NCBI RefSeq assembly: GCF_007004095.1
Contig: NZ_VHJK01000001.1
Location: 1,926,501-1,990,500, forward strand
Origin: Erythrobacter insulae
GTDB lineage: Bacteria > Pseudomonadota > Alphaproteobacteria > Sphingomonadales > Sphingomonadaceae
Direction: 5' to 3'
Length of the DNA stretch: 64,000 nt
Of the stretch, positions 62,725 through 64,000 are shown in pieces. The translations under genes were made by a program, and so were the position numbers. The notes under the pieces are model-generated. The model was given only the letters and a program-made list of their open reading frames with translations, searched no databases and was not told the DNA's origin. How positions within the stretch are numbered: the stretch's first letter is position 1; every line of letters starts with the position of its first letter.

Positions 62725-63011
62725 TGTGGGCCTTTCTCCGGTTCCTCATGGCGCGATGGCGCGCTTCGCAAAGCCTCGATCTCGTCGGCAAGGCCGAGCG
62801 ACTGATCGGTCGCAATCCGTTCAAGATTTTCGACCCGTTGCGCCAGATCCATTGGATCTGAGCCCTCGGCTTTTGATGAATATGAATGTTCGGCCCGTTT
62901 GCCCGACTTTGAAAGGCGCAGCGCGAGGTAGATCCCGCCAGCTCCGACAGCTGCGGCCAAAGCCGCAATCTGAATCGCATCCATCATCAAGGCAGTATCC
63001 GGCCCGAACAT
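62721..63011 (-). CDS. PspB-like membrane/coiled-coil protein (array member 3)
   Basis: A 96-residue protein: N-terminal helix IQIAALAAAVGAGGIYLALR, a polar linker and the C-terminal module LAQRVENLERIATDQSLGLA ending DEIEALR. Its start directly abuts the stop of the upstream gene at 63012. PspB proteins have the same helix-plus-coiled-coil layout and bind PspC/PspA under membrane stress. Confidence 0.75.
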   Translation of the reverse strand: MFGPDTALMMDAIQIAALAAAVGAGGIYLALRLSKSGKRAEHSYSSKAEGSDPMDLAQRVENLERIATDQSLGLADEIEALRSAPSRHEEPEKGPQ

Positions 63012-63377
63012 TTATGCGTTTCCTTCGTCCGAACGCTGGGCCAGTGAACGATCGCGCAGCTTGTCAATCTCGCTACCGAGTTGATAGCCGCTATCGGTTA
63101 CAATGCGTTCAACATTGGCCATACGGTCCTTTATCGATGACAGTTCGGCGCGCAGTTCCGCGTTTTCTTGCGTCAGCAAGGTTACGCGCTGTCTGGCTTC
63201 GCCATCATTGCTGGGCTTCAATGATTGGCCCCACATCCCTTCGAGCGGATAACCATGTTTGATCTTTAACCGTGTGGTGTGGATCCACCCTGCAACACCG
63301 GCTGCACCGATGGCGAGGCCGCCGCCAATAATCCATGGCAGATGCGGAACAATAATGGCTGCGGCGTCGATGCTCAT
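63012..63377 (-). CDS. PspB-like membrane/coiled-coil protein (array member 2)
   Basis: A 121-residue protein: N-terminal helix IIGGGLAIGAAGVAGWIHTT, a central segment GYPLEGMWGQSL, a coiled coil (RVTLLTQENAELRAELSSIK) and the shared module RMANVERIVTDSGYQLGSEI then DKLR. Overlaps the upstream gene by 4 bases. Confidence 0.75.
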   Translation of the reverse strand: MSIDAAAIIVPHLPWIIGGGLAIGAAGVAGWIHTTRLKIKHGYPLEGMWGQSLKPSNDGEARQRVTLLTQENAELRAELSSIKDRMANVERIVTDSGYQLGSEIDKLRDRSLAQRSDEGNA

Positions 63378-63685
63378 GCTTCTTCTTTCCGGTTCAGGTT
63401 AAGGGGGATGCCGCTGCCTGAAGTTTCCACTTCTTTGACATCGCGCAGCGCTTCGATCTGGGTTGCCACATCATAACCGCGATCGGTCACGATGCGCTCA
63501 AGCACCTGGACCCGGTCTTCGAGTTTGGAAACCTGGCTCGCATATTGCGCCGCTTTTTCGCTGCTTGCTTCGGCAGTTGCTGCAATGCGTTTTTCTTCAA
63601 GTTTCCGATTGTTGACCAACCAGATGATACCGAGAACCATAATAAAAGGTGCCAATGGTATCAGAATGCCCAAATCCATTTTCAA
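63374..63685 (-). CDS. PspB-like membrane/coiled-coil protein (array member 1)
   Basis: A 103-residue protein: N-terminal helix LGILIPLAPFIMVLGIIWLV, an Ala/Glu/Lys coiled coil (about 30-65) and the module LEDRVQVLERIVTDRGYDVA then TQIEALR. Of the array it looks closest to canonical PspB. It starts 17 bp after the pspC stop. Function in envelope stress is inferred from pspC linkage and layout. Confidence 0.78.
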   Translation of the reverse strand: MKMDLGILIPLAPFIMVLGIIWLVNNRKLEEKRIAATAEASSEKAAQYASQVSKLEDRVQVLERIVTDRGYDVATQIEALRDVKEVETSGSGIPLNLNRKEEA

Positions 63686-63702
63686 TTCCTCAGGTGTTGA
63701 TT

Positions 63703-64000
63703 TTAACGAAGCCGCTCGATTTCGGCGGTCAGGCGCGGATTGCTGCTGACGTAATGTGTTTCTACCGATGCGAGCCGGCGATCAATGTCGCGGAAATTGG
63801 CGCGGATTTCACGGGCGGTGCGTTTCGGACTTTGCCGGACACCCTGCCAATATTTCTGTTCGCGATCATCGCGGTAAAGGTGCGGTGGCTTTTTGTTGAG
63901 CATAAGGCCTGCGATAAAATAGCCCGGCACCGCGAGCCCTTGGGTGACAAATATCGAGACAATAGCCGCGATGCGTACCCAGGCGACACTGACGCCGGTG
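63703..64000 (-). CDS. pspC: PspC-domain protein (5' part outside window)
   Basis: The minus-strand frame enters from the right edge with VAWVRIAAIVSIFVTQGLAV followed by PGYFIAGLMLNKKPPHLYRD, the second half of a PspC domain, and ends after a helical tail, NFRDIDRRLASVETHYVSSN and RLTAEIERLR. PspC is an inner-membrane stress sensor that works with PspB. The tail ends with the same EIxxLR signature as the following small proteins. The N-terminus and any pspA/pspF lie beyond 64,000. Confidence 0.88.
   Translation of the reverse strand, partial: TGVSVAWVRIAAIVSIFVTQGLAVPGYFIAGLMLNKKPPHLYRDDREQKYWQGVRQSPKRTAREIRANFRDIDRRLASVETHYVSSNPRLTAEIERLR

Overview
The window reads as a chromosomal segment of an aerobic anoxygenic phototrophic alphaproteobacterium, most likely a sphingomonad of the Erythrobacter/Porphyrobacter type. 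The evidence is a photosynthesis gene cluster of that group's arrangement, a bacteriochlorophyll/carotenoid gene set, TonB-dependent uptake, a reduced VirB-like cluster, crtW/crtZ ketocarotenoid genes and high G+C coding. The genus is an inference; no rRNA is present.

Positions 1-23,830 hold the photosynthesis cluster. From the left edge, bchF-bchN run leftward. ppaA-ppsR (regulators) and bchG-bch2-bchP-tspO-orf run rightward. They meet the leftward crtF-bchCXYZ-pufBALM operon at a bidirectional terminator near 8.7 kb. crtD-crtC run rightward and meet the leftward bchI-bchD-bchO-small ORF operon. I find TGTC-N10-GACA palindromes (the known PpsR/CrtJ recognition pattern) in front of bchC, in the crtF/crtD divergent promoter and, more weakly, in front of bchG, bchF/ppaA and bchI. 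Several form tandem pairs exactly 25 bp apart. No pufC follows pufM.

Positions 23,850-28,450 are an Fe(III) ABC transporter (permease, ATPase, binding protein, plus an unidentified lipoprotein) with a Fur-box-like sequence. Positions 28,570-35,480 carry ferredoxin-NADP reductase, acyl-CoA dehydrogenase, an SDR, a GH78-like glycosidase in lower-G+C sequence, and an aldo/keto reductase.

Positions 35,530-40,620 hold a TonB-dependent receptor and a repeat-rich lipoprotein (leftward), divergent from a small TPR protein. The space between contains a good Pho box for the leftward operon and six 7-mers at strict 11-bp spacing for the rightward gene, so the locus is probably phosphate regulated.

Positions 40,830-48,810 are a compact type IV secretion-like operon (virB1, 2, 3, 4, 6, 9, 10, 11) lacking virB5, virB7, virB8 and virD4. 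It is followed directly by ppk1 and ppx (polyphosphate synthesis and hydrolysis).

Positions 52,600-64,000 are mostly housekeeping: a queuosine-precursor-type transporter, tRNA-Arg(TCT), Nudix, GrxD-BolA-DUF1476, a quinone oxidoreductase, leuD/leuC with a small membrane ORF between them, a thioesterase, crtW-crtZ and sufE. The right edge holds a psp-like operon in which pspC is followed by five short, translationally coupled proteins. Each has one N-terminal membrane segment, and four share a C-terminal ERI(A/V)TD...EIxxLR motif. This PspB-like paralogue array is the least conventional gene set in the window.
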